Part shown: positions 43,003 to 51,824 of the stretch, in pieces
How positions within the stretch are numbered: the first letter of the stretch is position 1
Layout of the letters: the number at the start of each line of letters is the position of its first letter
Origin: Ardenticatenaceae bacterium
GTDB lineage: Bacteria; Chloroflexota; Anaerolineae; Promineifilales; Promineifilaceae
DNA length: 64,000 nucleotides
Direction: 5' to 3'
NCBI GenBank assembly: GCA_020634245.1
Contig: JACKCC010000013.1
Coordinates: 248,001 to 312,000, forward strand
Notes under the pieces: generated by a model
Databases searched by the model: none
What the model saw: only the letters and a program-made list of their open reading frames with translations
What the model was told of the DNA's origin: nothing
Made by a program: the position numbers and the translations under genes

Positions 43003-43785
43003 ATGATCAAGTGGCTTCTTGGCTATTATCGCCTTAGTTTATGTGGGTTGACCATTGGGTTTGGTGGAACTCTACTCGTCATTAGTTCCTGGCTGCCCCT
43101 TACCATCAAGGGCTACCACATCTCCATGTGGCTCCTGTTGACCATTGTGCGCACATTGCTATTCATTTTGAACGTACGCGTGGACTGCGCCGATCCCGAT
43201 CGGCTGCGTCAGCATCACGGCTTCATTTTTCCCAATCACATGACTTATCTGGACGTCCTGGTCCTTGTTTCCATCGCGCCGCTGCGGTTTTTAGCCAAAG
43301 ATGAGGTGCGGAGCATGCCGGTGATTGGCCAGGTGGCCAAATCAATCGGCTGTGTCTTTGTCAAGCGGGATGATAAAGATTCCCGCGCTGAGGCCCGGAC
43401 CAAACTGGCAAAAGTAGAAACTTTTCCGCCGGTGGTCCTGTTCCCGGAAGGTAAGCGTAATCCGGGCGACCATCTTTTGCCTTTCCGTTACGGCGCGTTT
43501 GAGATTGTCATTCGCGGCCAGACGCCATTTTTAACCTGTGCCATTGAATACGATCAGCCGGAGATCGCCATCTGGCATCGCGGCGAATCGATCATCAAAG
43601 CGGCGCTGCGGCTGGCGGCCCACGATAAGCAAATCAAAGCACAATTGACACCGATGACGGCCGTTACCCCCCAACCAGACGACGACCCTGTGCAAATGTC
43701 ACTAACAGCGCATGAAGCGATGACGGCCGTTCTCTTTCCAACGACCAGTAACCAACAGCCAATAAGCGACAGCCAACAACAATGA
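43003..43785 (+). CDS. 1-acyl-glycerol-3-phosphate acyltransferase-like (PlsC), first of pair
   Basis: A 260-residue membrane acyltransferase. The NHxxxxD motif is FPNHMTYLD, with FVKRDDKDSR, LFPEGKRNPGD (FPEG) and PFLTCAIEY as later blocks. One or two N-terminal hydrophobic helices precede it. It probably acylates lysophosphatidate or a related lipid. ATG 43003 has AGGTGG before it; the longer frame to 42862 runs over a dispersed repeat. The last ~17 residues (TSNQQPISDSQQQ) come from an ACCAGTAACCAACAGCC spacer repeat. Its stop overlaps the next start by four bases. Confidence 0.88.
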   Translation: MIKWLLGYYRLSLCGLTIGFGGTLLVISSWLPLTIKGYHISMWLLLTIVRTLLFILNVRVDCADPDRLRQHHGFIFPNHMTYLDVLVLVSIAPLRFLAKDEVRSMPVIGQVAKSIGCVFVKRDDKDSRAEARTKLAKVETFPPVVLFPEGKRNPGDHLLPFRYGAFEIVIRGQTPFLTCAIEYDQPEIAIWHRGESIIKAALRLAAHDKQIKAQLTPMTAVTPQPDDDPVQMSLTAHEAMTAVLFPTTSNQQPISDSQQQ

Positions 43786-44555
43786 GCTTTATGCGCGGCA
43801 TCGGGCGAATCACAGTCATCGCCATTGCCCTCATGATCACGACTGTCATTATCTTGAGCTTGGCCTGGCTGCCCAAACGCGTTAAGGGCGTGCGCCTGGC
43901 TGCCTGGCCCATCACTTATTTCGCTCGTTTCTTCATCCGCCTGTTCAATGTTCACGTCACCTGCGCCGAAGCGGAGAAAATCCGGCAGCATCACGGCTTT
44001 ATCTTCCCAAACCACAACTCATTGCTCGACATCATCCTTCTGGCGGCCATTTTGCCCACGCGTTTCCTGGCCAAAGCCGAAGTGAAGCAGTGGCCGTTTA
44101 TTGGTTGGATTGCTACGGCCGTTGACACCGTCTTCGTCAATCGCCAAGACAAAACCTCACGGGAGCAGGCCCGCCAGTCCATCACCGCTCTGGACCATTA
44201 CCCGCCCGTTGTCATTTTCCCTGAAGGCGGCATTTTTGAACCAGCGGAAACACTCCATCCCTTCCGTTACGGTGCGTTCGAGATTGCCGTTCAGGGCAGC
44301 GTCCCCTTCATTCCGTGCGTCTTCCTATACGAACCACTAGCTATTGCCTTTTGGGGAGATGAGCCGCTGTTCACCTCGCTCTGGCGGCTGGCCTCGCGGC
44401 CCGGCCCGCTGTTTGCCCACCTGTTTACCCTCAAAACCGTCTATCCTTCCCCCGACGACGATGCCCGCCAACTGGCTCTGGAGGCCCACGGCGCAATGGA
44501 AGCCGTTTTAACGTACAGCGGTCATGAGGATGATGTACTGGAGTCGGGTATCTAG
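43782..44555 (+). CDS. 1-acyl-glycerol-3-phosphate acyltransferase-like (PlsC), second of pair
   Basis: A 257-residue homologue of the previous gene with the same motif order: FPNHNSLLD, NRQDKTSREQA, VIFPEGGIF and PFIPCVFLY. It overlaps the first by ATGA, so the two are made together, and the similarity suggests a tandem duplication. They may supply successive acylations or act on different lipid heads, which cannot be told here. An N-terminal hydrophobic helix is present (ITVIAIALMITTVIILSLAWLP). Confidence 0.88.
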   Translation: MSFMRGIGRITVIAIALMITTVIILSLAWLPKRVKGVRLAAWPITYFARFFIRLFNVHVTCAEAEKIRQHHGFIFPNHNSLLDIILLAAILPTRFLAKAEVKQWPFIGWIATAVDTVFVNRQDKTSREQARQSITALDHYPPVVIFPEGGIFEPAETLHPFRYGAFEIAVQGSVPFIPCVFLYEPLAIAFWGDEPLFTSLWRLASRPGPLFAHLFTLKTVYPSPDDDARQLALEAHGAMEAVLTYSGHEDDVLESGI

Positions 44556-44582
44556 CGCCTCCCCTTTGTGATAAAATACGAA

Positions 44583-44645
44583 ACGTCATATGTCATTGTG
44601 TCATACATTGTCAGGAAATTTGACGCATGATTTATGACGTATGAA
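44583..44645. repeat. GACGCATGACG-type palindrome, copy 4
   Basis: CGTCATATGTCATTGTGTCATAC faces TTTGACGCATGATTTATGACG. It lies in the spacer before the SDR gene and would fold over its upstream region. Confidence 0.6.
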
Positions 44646-44678
44646 CATTTACCATACAACACAATTAGAAAAACGATT

Positions 44679-45443
44679 ATGTCTACTGAAACAATTGCAA
44701 CACGACCTTTAGAACCAGGTAAACGCGCCATTGTCATTGGCGCTTCGTCAGGGATTGGAGCCGCATTAGCACAACGATTGGCCGAACACGACTACATTGT
44801 GGCGGCGCTGGCCCCAGATGAAGAAGGATTACAGAAAACAGCGGAGGGGAGCAACGGCCGTATCCACACCTACGTCCACGATGTCACCAATTACGACCAG
44901 GTTTCGGCCCTTTTCCAACAAATCGCCCACGATTTGGGCGGCGTAGACCTGGTGGCCTACATCGCCGGTGTCCAGCCCGTTGTCGCCCTGGACGAGTACA
45001 ACTTCGAGAAAGATGCGGCGATGATTCGCGTTAATTTATTGGGAGCCGTCTCCTGGCTCAACCAGGCGGCTATCCGCTTTGAACGGGCTAAATCGGGCCA
45101 TATCCTGGCTGTCAGTTCCATTGCCGGCGACCGGGGGCGGGTGGGTGCGCCGGTCTACAACAGCAGTAAGGCCGGTCTCAGCACTTATCTGGAGGCACTG
45201 CGTAATCGCCTCTCGCGGCATGGGGTGACCGTCACAACCATCAAATTTGGCTTTGTCGATACGCAATTGTTGGAAAATGCCGCCAAAACATTCTGGGTTA
45301 TCTCACCGGAAAAAGCGGCTGAGGCTATTCATACGGCCGTTACCAAAAAACGACAAACCGTTTACGCACCGGCCCGTTGGGGATTGGTGGCGCTTATTAT
45401 CCGCCACATTCCCTCCTTTATTTTCCGCCGGATGAGTTTTTGA
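44679..45443 (+). CDS. short-chain dehydrogenase/reductase
   Basis: A 254-residue SDR. The cofactor motif is VIGASSGIGAALAQ (TGxxxGIG variant), and the catalytic residues are Ser in AVSSIAG and YNSSKAG (Y-x3-K). The C-terminal helix is basic and hydrophobic (RWGLVALIIRHIPSFIFRRMSF), which may put it on the membrane. It sits next to a DprE1-like oxidase. DprE1 and the SDR DprE2 act together to epimerise decaprenylphosphoryl ribose in actinobacteria, so a DprE2-like role is possible. ATG 44679 is chosen; the longer frame starts in repeat DNA. Confidence 0.85.
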   Translation: MSTETIATRPLEPGKRAIVIGASSGIGAALAQRLAEHDYIVAALAPDEEGLQKTAEGSNGRIHTYVHDVTNYDQVSALFQQIAHDLGGVDLVAYIAGVQPVVALDEYNFEKDAAMIRVNLLGAVSWLNQAAIRFERAKSGHILAVSSIAGDRGRVGAPVYNSSKAGLSTYLEALRNRLSRHGVTVTTIKFGFVDTQLLENAAKTFWVISPEKAAEAIHTAVTKKRQTVYAPARWGLVALIIRHIPSFIFRRMSF

Positions 45444-45455
45444 GCAATCTTCTTC

Positions 45456-45510
45456 GCAGGGGCAAACCCTTGTGATCGCCCAGTTGGGCGGGCACAAGAC
45501 ACTGCCATAC
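45456..45510. repeat. GGGGCGACCCTTGTGG repeat family, copy 3
   Basis: GCAGGGGCAAACCCTTGTGA then CGCCCAGTTGGGCGGGCACA and AGACACTGCCATAC. It matches 29813-29868 over most of its length. It separates the SDR and oxidase genes. Confidence 0.7.
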
Positions 45511-45517
45511 TTAAATT

Positions 45518-46987
45518 ATGACTGACAATTTAGCAACCAAAACAAAAAAAAGACCGGGCAGAAAACCGCAGCAAAAACCTGCTCCCCTGCCTGATGAACG
45601 ATTGGAGCGCGTTTCGGGCTGGGGTGGGGCCTGCCACAGCTTGAGCCACGTCTACCGGCCGACAACCATTGAACAATTACAAGATGTGTTTCGATTGGCA
45701 CGGGAACACGGCCGTACTGTGGGCATACGCGGCGGCGGCAACAGCTACGGCGACCCGGCCATGAATGCCGAAAACATCCTGCTCGACTTGCGCCGCATGA
45801 CCCGCATTTTAGAGTGGAACCCGGGAAACGGCCGTATCCGCGTTGAACCAGGCGTTACTTTGCAGCAAATGTGGAATTATGTCCTCGAAGATGGCTGGTG
45901 GATTCCCGTAGCCACCGGCACGATGAAAATCACCATCGGTGGCGGCGCCGGCATGAACGTGCATGGCAAAAATGCTTACAAAATAGGCACTTTTGGCGAC
46001 AATATCCTCGAATTTGACCTGATGCTGCCATCGGGTCAAATCATCACATGCAGCCGCGACGAAAACAGTGACATCTTTCATGCGGCAATTGGCGGCGCCG
46101 GTATGCTAGGCGTTTTCACGGCCATCACTATGCAGATGAAACGTGTCTATTCCGGCCTGCTTCGTGTTCAGGGATGGACCGAACCAGATCTGTATCATGC
46201 AATGGATTATCTAGAGCAAAATCAAAAAGAAGCCGATTATCAGGTTGGCTGGCTCGACGCGTTCACCAAAGGCAAGCAATTGGGCCGTGCCGAAATGCAT
46301 CGCGCCGACTATTTGCTGCCCGGTGAAGACCCCAACCCGACGCAAACATTACGGCTTGATAACCAGTATCTGCCCGAAAATATCCTGGGCATCGTTCCTA
46401 AAAGCAGCATTTGGATGTTCCAACGGCCGTTCTGGAATAATTTCGGGATGCGCTTTGTCAATATTGGCAAGTTCCGCGCCGCCTGGCTGAAAGGGCCTCA
46501 TATGGCTTTACAATCCCATGCCGCTTTTCACTTTTTGCTCGACTATTTTGATTGGCGAAAACCCTTTGGTCCCGGCGGGTTGATCCAGTATCAGCCATTC
46601 ATTCCGGTAGACACGGCCGAAAAAGCATTTGCCGATATTTTAACGCTGTGCCAGAAGCGCCGTCTGCCCAACTACTTAACCGTCATGAAACGGCATCGCC
46701 CCGACCCGTTCTTGCTAACGCATGGACTGGACGGATTTAGCATGGCGATGGATTTCAAAATTACCAATCGCAACCGGCCACGCATGGTTAAGCTGGCGCA
46801 GGAAATGGATGAGATTGTATTGAAGGCAGGCGGGCGGTTTTATTTTGCCAAGGATAGTACGCTGCATCCGGAAACGGCCGTTGCCTACCTTGGCCAGGAC
46901 GCCGTCGACCAATTCAAAGCGCTCAAGCAGCGCTGCGATCCGGATAATATTTTGCAAAGCAACCTCTGGCGGCGTGTTTTTAGTTAA
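45518..46987 (+). CDS. FAD-dependent oxidase, DprE1-like
   Basis: A 489-residue flavoprotein of the vanillyl-alcohol-oxidase/FAD_binding_4 fold. The FAD-binding loop is VGIRGGGNSYGDPAMN, with VEPGVTLQQMWNYVLEDGWW, IGGGAGMNVHGKN and GGAGMLGVFTAITM. The ending PDNILQSNLWRRVF is a typical D-arabinono-lactone-oxidase-like finish. The LSHVYRPTT start and overall length resemble DprE1. The neighbouring SDR supports a two-enzyme epimerase role, but the substrate is unknown here because no arabinan genes are present. Confidence 0.82.
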   Translation: MTDNLATKTKKRPGRKPQQKPAPLPDERLERVSGWGGACHSLSHVYRPTTIEQLQDVFRLAREHGRTVGIRGGGNSYGDPAMNAENILLDLRRMTRILEWNPGNGRIRVEPGVTLQQMWNYVLEDGWWIPVATGTMKITIGGGAGMNVHGKNAYKIGTFGDNILEFDLMLPSGQIITCSRDENSDIFHAAIGGAGMLGVFTAITMQMKRVYSGLLRVQGWTEPDLYHAMDYLEQNQKEADYQVGWLDAFTKGKQLGRAEMHRADYLLPGEDPNPTQTLRLDNQYLPENILGIVPKSSIWMFQRPFWNNFGMRFVNIGKFRAAWLKGPHMALQSHAAFHFLLDYFDWRKPFGPGGLIQYQPFIPVDTAEKAFADILTLCQKRRLPNYLTVMKRHRPDPFLLTHGLDGFSMAMDFKITNRNRPRMVKLAQEMDEIVLKAGGRFYFAKDSTLHPETAVAYLGQDAVDQFKALKQRCDPDNILQSNLWRRVFS

Positions 46988-47062
46988 ATGAAAATCCACA
47001 GATTTCGCAGATTACCCAGATGATTCTATCTGCAAAATTCGTGTAATCTGTGGATTATTTTC
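46988..47062. repeat. TCCACAGATTTCGCAGATTA iterated-word palindrome
   Basis: AAATCCACAGATTTCGCAGA faces GTGTAATCTGTGGATTATTT. It is a version of the common CAGATTACGCAGATT spacer repeat, ending just before the AGGAGGT site of the next gene. Confidence 0.6.
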
Positions 47063-47073
47063 AGGAGGTAAAG

Positions 47074-48618
47074 ATGTCACCCAAACTCATTTCGATTGTG
47101 GTTTTGTTACTGCTTGTTGTCGGACTGGCCGTGATTACACCGGCGGTGGCGGCTCCGGAAACGCCTGTTCTAAGTGGTGTCGAAACGGCTGTTGCCACCA
47201 CCACCACCGTCCAGCAAACCGATGCACTCACAACCACCCAGTCCGCCCCCCAACCCCAAGAAAATGGCAGCAGTTCCAGCAGCCTGCCCGAAGGATTGAG
47301 TAGAATCTTCGCCTCCCTGGGCCTTTACATCGTCACCATGTTCACCATGGCCATCGGCACCGAAATTGTCGTTGATGTGTTCAAATTGGCGATGGGTTTT
47401 AAAAGCAAGCCAACCGCCCAAAAAACGTTGGAAGAGTATGAAAAAGTGCTGCCTGGTACACTGGAAACGCTGGGATTAGGGGCAGAAGCCAAAGCCAATC
47501 TGGAAATGCAGTGGGCCAATATGAAAGAAATCCTGGCCCCGGTTTTCAAAGCAGAGCAGGTTATCGCCGACCTGAAAGAGGAAAAGTTCAGCGCCGCCCT
47601 GGAAATTGCTTTGGGCGATGCCGATCCCTCCGACAAATTAATTGCTACCGCCGCCGGCATCATCAAACAGCAAATCAAAAGTTCGCTGGACAAGATTCAA
47701 GCGGATTCAGCTCTGGGGCAAGCAATCACTAATGTGGTGCGCGAAAAAGTGGATGATTTGATCAACAAACTGGCCGCACAAGCCATTAACATGACGCCGG
47801 AAGCGTTTTACCAGCAGTGCATGATTTTGCTGAACGGGGAATTGGCAACGGCCGTAACCTCCTGGACCCAAACCCAAATCAGTGAACTGCAAGAAGTCTC
47901 CTACGAAACCGCCCACAACATCATCTACGTCCAGCTCATACCCATGATTCACAACTCCGGTTTCAGTCAGGAAACCGAAGCCAAAATTACCCGCCAGTTG
48001 GAAAACTTCCTGCAAAACATCCAGACCAGTCGCCATGCCGACGTCTATCTGGAAACCTTGAACAAGCTGCTGCGCGAAGTCGAACGGCAGCGGGACGAAC
48101 TGGCCAGCCACTGGCGTAGATGGATTTGGGGGATTGTTAATCGGCTGCGCCAATTAAGCTGGCTCTCCTGGCTGCCCAACCGGGAAAATCGCAAACTCGA
48201 TCCCACCATCCAGCACCCCGGAGAGGCCGCGGGCAAACTACTGGAAATTGAGCGGCGCGACAAGCAGGAGGCTGACTCGCGCGCCCAGCAGCTGCGCCTG
48301 ACATCGGTCGTAGTCGGTATCGTGCTGGCTTATCTACTGCAAATTGACTCTGCCGACCTGCTGCGCGACTTGTTCCCGCAAAACGCCTCGTTCCTGTCCA
48401 TGGTGCTTGTGCCCCAAAATGCCGCCTTTTTCGCATGGCTGGGCACAAAATTACATATTACCATGTACGATTTATCGGCCGGTGTTGTACTCACCGGCCT
48501 GGCCGCCAGCGCCGGTTCCGGCTTCTGGCATGATCAGCTCAGCCGCCTGCAAACAGTCAAACAAAGCACCGAAGCCGCCTACGCCGCCGTCCAAACCATC
48601 CAGCAGCAAACAAAGTAA
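47074..48618 (+). CDS. exported/membrane coiled-coil protein, unknown
   Basis: A 514-residue protein with a signal peptide (LISIVVLLLLVVGLAVITPAVAAPE), a Ser/Thr/Gln-rich linker, a transmembrane helix (YIVTMFTMAIGTEIVVDVFKLAMG), a long helical region with many Lys/Glu repeats (residues ~120-400), and two hydrophobic helices near the C-terminus. No domain is recognised. ATG 47074 has a strong AGGAGGT site. It may organise the envelope, which is a guess from the topology. Confidence 0.6.
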   Translation: MSPKLISIVVLLLLVVGLAVITPAVAAPETPVLSGVETAVATTTTVQQTDALTTTQSAPQPQENGSSSSSLPEGLSRIFASLGLYIVTMFTMAIGTEIVVDVFKLAMGFKSKPTAQKTLEEYEKVLPGTLETLGLGAEAKANLEMQWANMKEILAPVFKAEQVIADLKEEKFSAALEIALGDADPSDKLIATAAGIIKQQIKSSLDKIQADSALGQAITNVVREKVDDLINKLAAQAINMTPEAFYQQCMILLNGELATAVTSWTQTQISELQEVSYETAHNIIYVQLIPMIHNSGFSQETEAKITRQLENFLQNIQTSRHADVYLETLNKLLREVERQRDELASHWRRWIWGIVNRLRQLSWLSWLPNRENRKLDPTIQHPGEAAGKLLEIERRDKQEADSRAQQLRLTSVVVGIVLAYLLQIDSADLLRDLFPQNASFLSMVLVPQNAAFFAWLGTKLHITMYDLSAGVVLTGLAASAGSGFWHDQLSRLQTVKQSTEAAYAAVQTIQQQTK

Positions 48619-48676
48619 GAAGGCAGAAATCAGAAGGCAGAAAATATCGTCATCTCACTTCTGCCTTCTGCCTTTA
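48619..48676. repeat. AAGGCAGAA iterated-word palindrome, terminator-like
   Basis: AAGAAGGCAGAAATCAGAAGG faces CTTCTGCCTTCTGCCTTTAT across ATATCGTCATC. It lies between convergent genes and could terminate both. Confidence 0.7.
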
Positions 48677-49027
48677 TCAGTCCGGGTAACGATAGAAAAA
48701 GTCATGCTCGCCGGTTAGGGTAGCCAGCCGCATGTAGATGGCGTGGGTGTCATCGGCTTCGTAGGCAATGGCGATGCGCCGCCCCACCAGCCGCCCCACC
48801 AACTCCCAGTAATCTTTGGAGAATTGCTCTTGGGGAAGGATACGGCCGTTGCTATCCTCCTGCCGTCCCGCCGCTAACGCCAAAAGCCGAACCATGTACT
48901 TATCCGCTTCCGGCACTAAATCCAACACTTCCGCCTTAAAAACCGCCCGCACATAATCAGCATTAGGCAGCTTCCAGGCAAATTGAACAGCAAAAGTTTC
49001 ACCAATCTTGTAGTTTGCATCAGGCAT
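48677..49027 (-). CDS. conserved hypothetical protein
   Basis: A 116-residue soluble protein (MPDANYKIGETFAVQF...) with no clear domain. It contains VLDLVPEADKYMVRLLALAAGRQE and ends EHDFFYRYPD. It lies between the coiled-coil gene and the ABC ATPase terminator. ATG 49027 is preferred over TTG 49048, but neither has a convincing ribosome-binding site. I know of no function. Confidence 0.55.
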   Translation of the reverse strand: MPDANYKIGETFAVQFAWKLPNADYVRAVFKAEVLDLVPEADKYMVRLLALAAGRQEDSNGRILPQEQFSKDYWELVGRLVGRRIAIAYEADDTHAIYMRLATLTGEHDFFYRYPD

Positions 49028-49067
49028 AAGCCAAGTGTAACCAGCCAAAGCAATTAGTCAAAAAAAG

Positions 49068-49113
49068 ACCCTGAGAGTTTCGTGCAACCTTTGGTCGCCC
49101 ACCCTCAGGGTCT
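49068..49113 (-). terminator. intrinsic terminator after the ABC ATPase
   Basis: On the minus strand AAGACCCTGAGG and CTCAGGGTCTT pair around a 24-base loop and are followed by T6. Similar GACCCTNAGGG pairs recur at 51738-51796, so the stem also belongs to a small repeat family. Confidence 0.7.
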
Positions 49114-49150
49114 TCACTTTCACTTGCTAATTTAAGCAATCGGCTAAAGC

Positions 49151-50251
49151 TTAACGGATCGCCTTCTCCGTTTGCTTATCAAACATGTGCATATTATTCA
49201 TGTCAAACACCAACGGAATCTTGTTGCCGATGTTAGCCTGCAAACGCGTATCAACTGTACCCACAAACGTATTCTTGCCCGAATTGAAAATGATATTCAG
49301 TTCATGGCCCAGCAACTCGATAATCTCGATTGACGCCTCAATTTTGGCCGGAATAATGGCCGGTGGGGCATACTCTGGCGCATGGACATGTTCGGGGCGA
49401 ATACCAAAGATGATTTCCTTGCCGACATGACCTTCAAAAGCAGCCTTGCGGTCGGCCGGAACCTCAACACGGAAGTCACCAGTATCAACGAACAGTTTGC
49501 CCTCTTCTTTAACCAATGTCCCATCGAAGAAGTTCATGCTGGGGCTGCCAATGAAGCCGGCGACGAACACATTGTCGGGCACATTGTACAGGTTACGCGG
49601 CGTGTCGATCTGCTGCAAAATACCGTCGTGCAAAACAGCAATCCGATCACCCATCGTCATCGCTTCCACCTGGTCATGAGTCACGTAGATGAAGGTAGTT
49701 TCCAGCCGCTTGTGCAGCTTGCTAATTTCAGCACGAGCGGTCACGCGCAGTTTCGCATCCAGGTTGGAAAGCGGCTCATCCATGAGGAAGACGGCCGGTT
49801 CACGAACGATAGCGCGGCCCACCGCCACGCGCTGCCGCTGACCGCCGGACAAAGCCTTCGGCTTCCGATCCAGCAGATTTTCCAGGCCCAGAATTTGGGC
49901 AGCTTCTTTCACGCGGCGATCAATTTCCTCTTTGGGGGTTTTGCGCAGTTTCAAACCAAAAGCCATGTTGTCGTATACGCTCATGTGCGGGTACAAGGCG
50001 TATGATTGGAAAACCATGGCGATGTCGCGATCTTTCGGGGGCACGTCATTCACTACCCGGTCACCAATCAGGATTTCACCCGCGGTGATTTCTTCAAGAC
50101 CGGCCAACATACGCAGATTGGTGGATTTGCCGCAACCTGATGGACCGACAAAAACCACAAATTCTTTGTCTTTGATGTCCAGATTCATATCCTTGATAAC
50201 TTCGACGTCGCCGAATCGTTTGACAACATTACGAAAGGTTACACTTGCCAT
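49151..50251 (-). CDS. sugar ABC transporter ATPase, UgpC/MsmK type
   Basis: A 366-residue ATP-binding subunit. Walker A GPSGCGKST, Q-loop VFQSYALYPHMSV, signature LSGGQRQRVAVGRA, Walker B VFLMDEPLSNLD, and H-loop VTHDQVEA are canonical. The C-terminal TOBE-type domain (residues 240-366, with VFGIRPEHV-like IIFGIRPEHVHAP) is the MalK/UgpC regulatory part. No permease or binding-protein gene is beside it, so it probably serves several sugar transporters, as known for MsmK. A good promoter lies 70-100 bases upstream. Confidence 0.93.
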   Translation of the reverse strand: MASVTFRNVVKRFGDVEVIKDMNLDIKDKEFVVFVGPSGCGKSTNLRMLAGLEEITAGEILIGDRVVNDVPPKDRDIAMVFQSYALYPHMSVYDNMAFGLKLRKTPKEEIDRRVKEAAQILGLENLLDRKPKALSGGQRQRVAVGRAIVREPAVFLMDEPLSNLDAKLRVTARAEISKLHKRLETTFIYVTHDQVEAMTMGDRIAVLHDGILQQIDTPRNLYNVPDNVFVAGFIGSPSMNFFDGTLVKEEGKLFVDTGDFRVEVPADRKAAFEGHVGKEIIFGIRPEHVHAPEYAPPAIIPAKIEASIEIIELLGHELNIIFNSGKNTFVGTVDTRLQANIGNKIPLVFDMNNMHMFDKQTEKAIR

Positions 50252-50323
50252 GTAAGAACTCCTTGAATCAGTCGCAAAGCTAGTAAAACTTTGCTTCTAA
50301 AAATTCTGATATAGTCAATGCGT

Positions 50324-50352
50324 ACTATATCGCCAGCGATTGAACCTGTCAA
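50324..50352 (-). promoter_or_regulatory. sigma70-type promoter of the UgpC-like ATPase
   Basis: TTGACA and TATAGT with a 17-base spacer on the minus strand, predicting transcription from about 50317 and a 66-nt leader. Confidence 0.82.
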
Positions 50353-50391
50353 CGAAATGTCTAATTGCGTGGTGTTGTCGCTGGTCAACTG

Positions 50392-50709
50392 TCAATCGAT
50401 AAGGCCGTCGATGCGGGCCATGTCGATTAAATCTTCGTAATTGGCCGGCAAATAGGTGGTGAAATCATTGATCCAGTTGGCAACGCTTTGATGATTGACG
50501 TTCAGGGAACGGCTGATGGCCCGCAGGCTGTACCCTTCTAAGTGAAGACGTAAGGCAACCAACCGCGTTTCCTCTGTATATCCCCAATCTTTTGCTTCTG
50601 GCGTATACCGGCAGCCGCATGATTTGCAGCGATACCGCTGGCTGCCAGCAGGCGTGAAGCCATCTTTTATTTGCTGCTGGGTTTGGGCGCATTTGGGGCA
50701 GGCAGGCAT
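50392..50709 (-). CDS. InsA-like zinc-ribbon and helix-turn-helix protein
   Basis: A 105-residue protein. The zinc ribbon is CPKCAQTQQQIKDGFTPAGSQRYRCKSCGC, then a helix-turn-helix (GYSLRAISRSLNVNHQSVANWI). This is the N-terminal layout of IS1/InsA-type transposases, but no catalytic half follows and the gene sits seven bases after a kinase stop, so it may be a captured transcription factor. No IS ends are visible. It may be regulated by the kinase, which is inference. Confidence 0.75.
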   Translation of the reverse strand: MPACPKCAQTQQQIKDGFTPAGSQRYRCKSCGCRYTPEAKDWGYTEETRLVALRLHLEGYSLRAISRSLNVNHQSVANWINDFTTYLPANYEDLIDMARIDGLID

Positions 50710-50716
50710 GACTCGG

Positions 50717-51691
50717 CTAGAAAATGGTCAGGGCAATGGCCAAAATAAAAAGACCAACCGAGATGAGGATAACCGGTAAGTTGGCTCTAATGGCCTGTCC
50801 GATGGTTTCACCTATTGTATGATTGTTGCCGTTGGTACGGCTGGAAATTTTGCCGGCCAGGGCTTGCTGGAATTGTTCGATGGATAACGGCCGTTCATCG
50901 GGATGCATCTCCATCGCCCATTCAATTGCTGCTGACACATGAGTTGAAACCTGCCTATTCACTTTAGCGGTCGGCTGTAAAACCCGTGGATTCAAAAAGC
51001 GCGCCTTGGCATCTGGCGGCGGCACATTGGTCAGCAAATGATAAAAAGTAGCTCCGAGGGCATAAATATCGGTACGAACATCGGTGTGGCCGCTGTCGCC
51101 GCCATATTGTTCCAACGGGGTATACAGGGCTGTCCCCCGCCCCTGAACAACCGTGATCGTACGCATTTCATCGGGGGCCATTAGTTTAACCAGGCCAAAA
51201 TCGACCAGCTTGATGCGGTTGTCCGGCGTGAGCTTGATATTGGCCGGTTTGATGTCGCGATGTAAAACCGGCGGATCCTGCCGGTGCAGATAAGCCAGCG
51301 CATCCATGATTTGGGCCGCCCAGGACAGGACGGTTTGCTCATCAAACGGCCCGTCGTTTTCATCCAAAAGCTGCTTCAAATCTTTGCCGCTCACATAATC
51401 CATGACCAGGTATTCATAACCATTGTCGGAAAAGAAATCGGAAACCTTGGGTAAATTGGGGTGATCGAGCTGGGCCAGGATGCTGGCTTCTTGTAAAAAT
51501 TGGGCGTGGGATTGGGCTTGTAAATCGGCGGGTTGATCAGGATCAGGGCGGACTTCTTTGATGGCGCACAGGCGCCCCGGCAGGCGCAAATCTTCGGCGC
51601 GGTAGATGCTGCCCATGCCGCCTTGCCCAACAATGTTGGTGACTCGATAACGTTCGCGTAAAATAGGTTCGTCCTGGTTTGATAGTATCAT
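50717..51691 (-). CDS. serine/threonine protein kinase with C-terminal membrane anchor
   Basis: A 324-residue Hanks-type kinase. Glycine loop VGQGGMGSIY, Lys in CAIKEV, catalytic loop VLHRDIKPANIKL, DFG in KLVDFGLVK, and GTALYTPLEQ as the activation-segment end. A single transmembrane helix closes the protein (LPVILISVGLFILAIALTIF) with no PASTA or other outer domain. It is divergent from an FHA-winged-helix gene, and FHA domains bind phosphothreonine, so kinase and regulator very likely form one circuit. Confidence 0.92.
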   Translation of the reverse strand: MILSNQDEPILRERYRVTNIVGQGGMGSIYRAEDLRLPGRLCAIKEVRPDPDQPADLQAQSHAQFLQEASILAQLDHPNLPKVSDFFSDNGYEYLVMDYVSGKDLKQLLDENDGPFDEQTVLSWAAQIMDALAYLHRQDPPVLHRDIKPANIKLTPDNRIKLVDFGLVKLMAPDEMRTITVVQGRGTALYTPLEQYGGDSGHTDVRTDIYALGATFYHLLTNVPPPDAKARFLNPRVLQPTAKVNRQVSTHVSAAIEWAMEMHPDERPLSIEQFQQALAGKISSRTNGNNHTIGETIGQAIRANLPVILISVGLFILAIALTIF

Positions 51692-51737
51692 TGGATCATT
51701 TCCACTAAACTCTATTATAATCTATGATAATTATACA

Positions 51738-51796
51738 GACCCTAAGGGTTTTTCCATGAGAAACGAATCACTTTTGATGCAAAACCCTCAGGGTCT
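51738..51796. repeat. GACCCTNAGGG palindrome in divergent promoter region
   Basis: AGACCCTAAGGGTTTTT and AAAACCCTCAGGGTCT face each other in the kinase/FHA spacer. It could be a regulator site or a general spacer repeat. Confidence 0.5.
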
Positions 51797-51824
51797 TCCG
51801 ATTAACAGGTGAGAAAACAAAACC

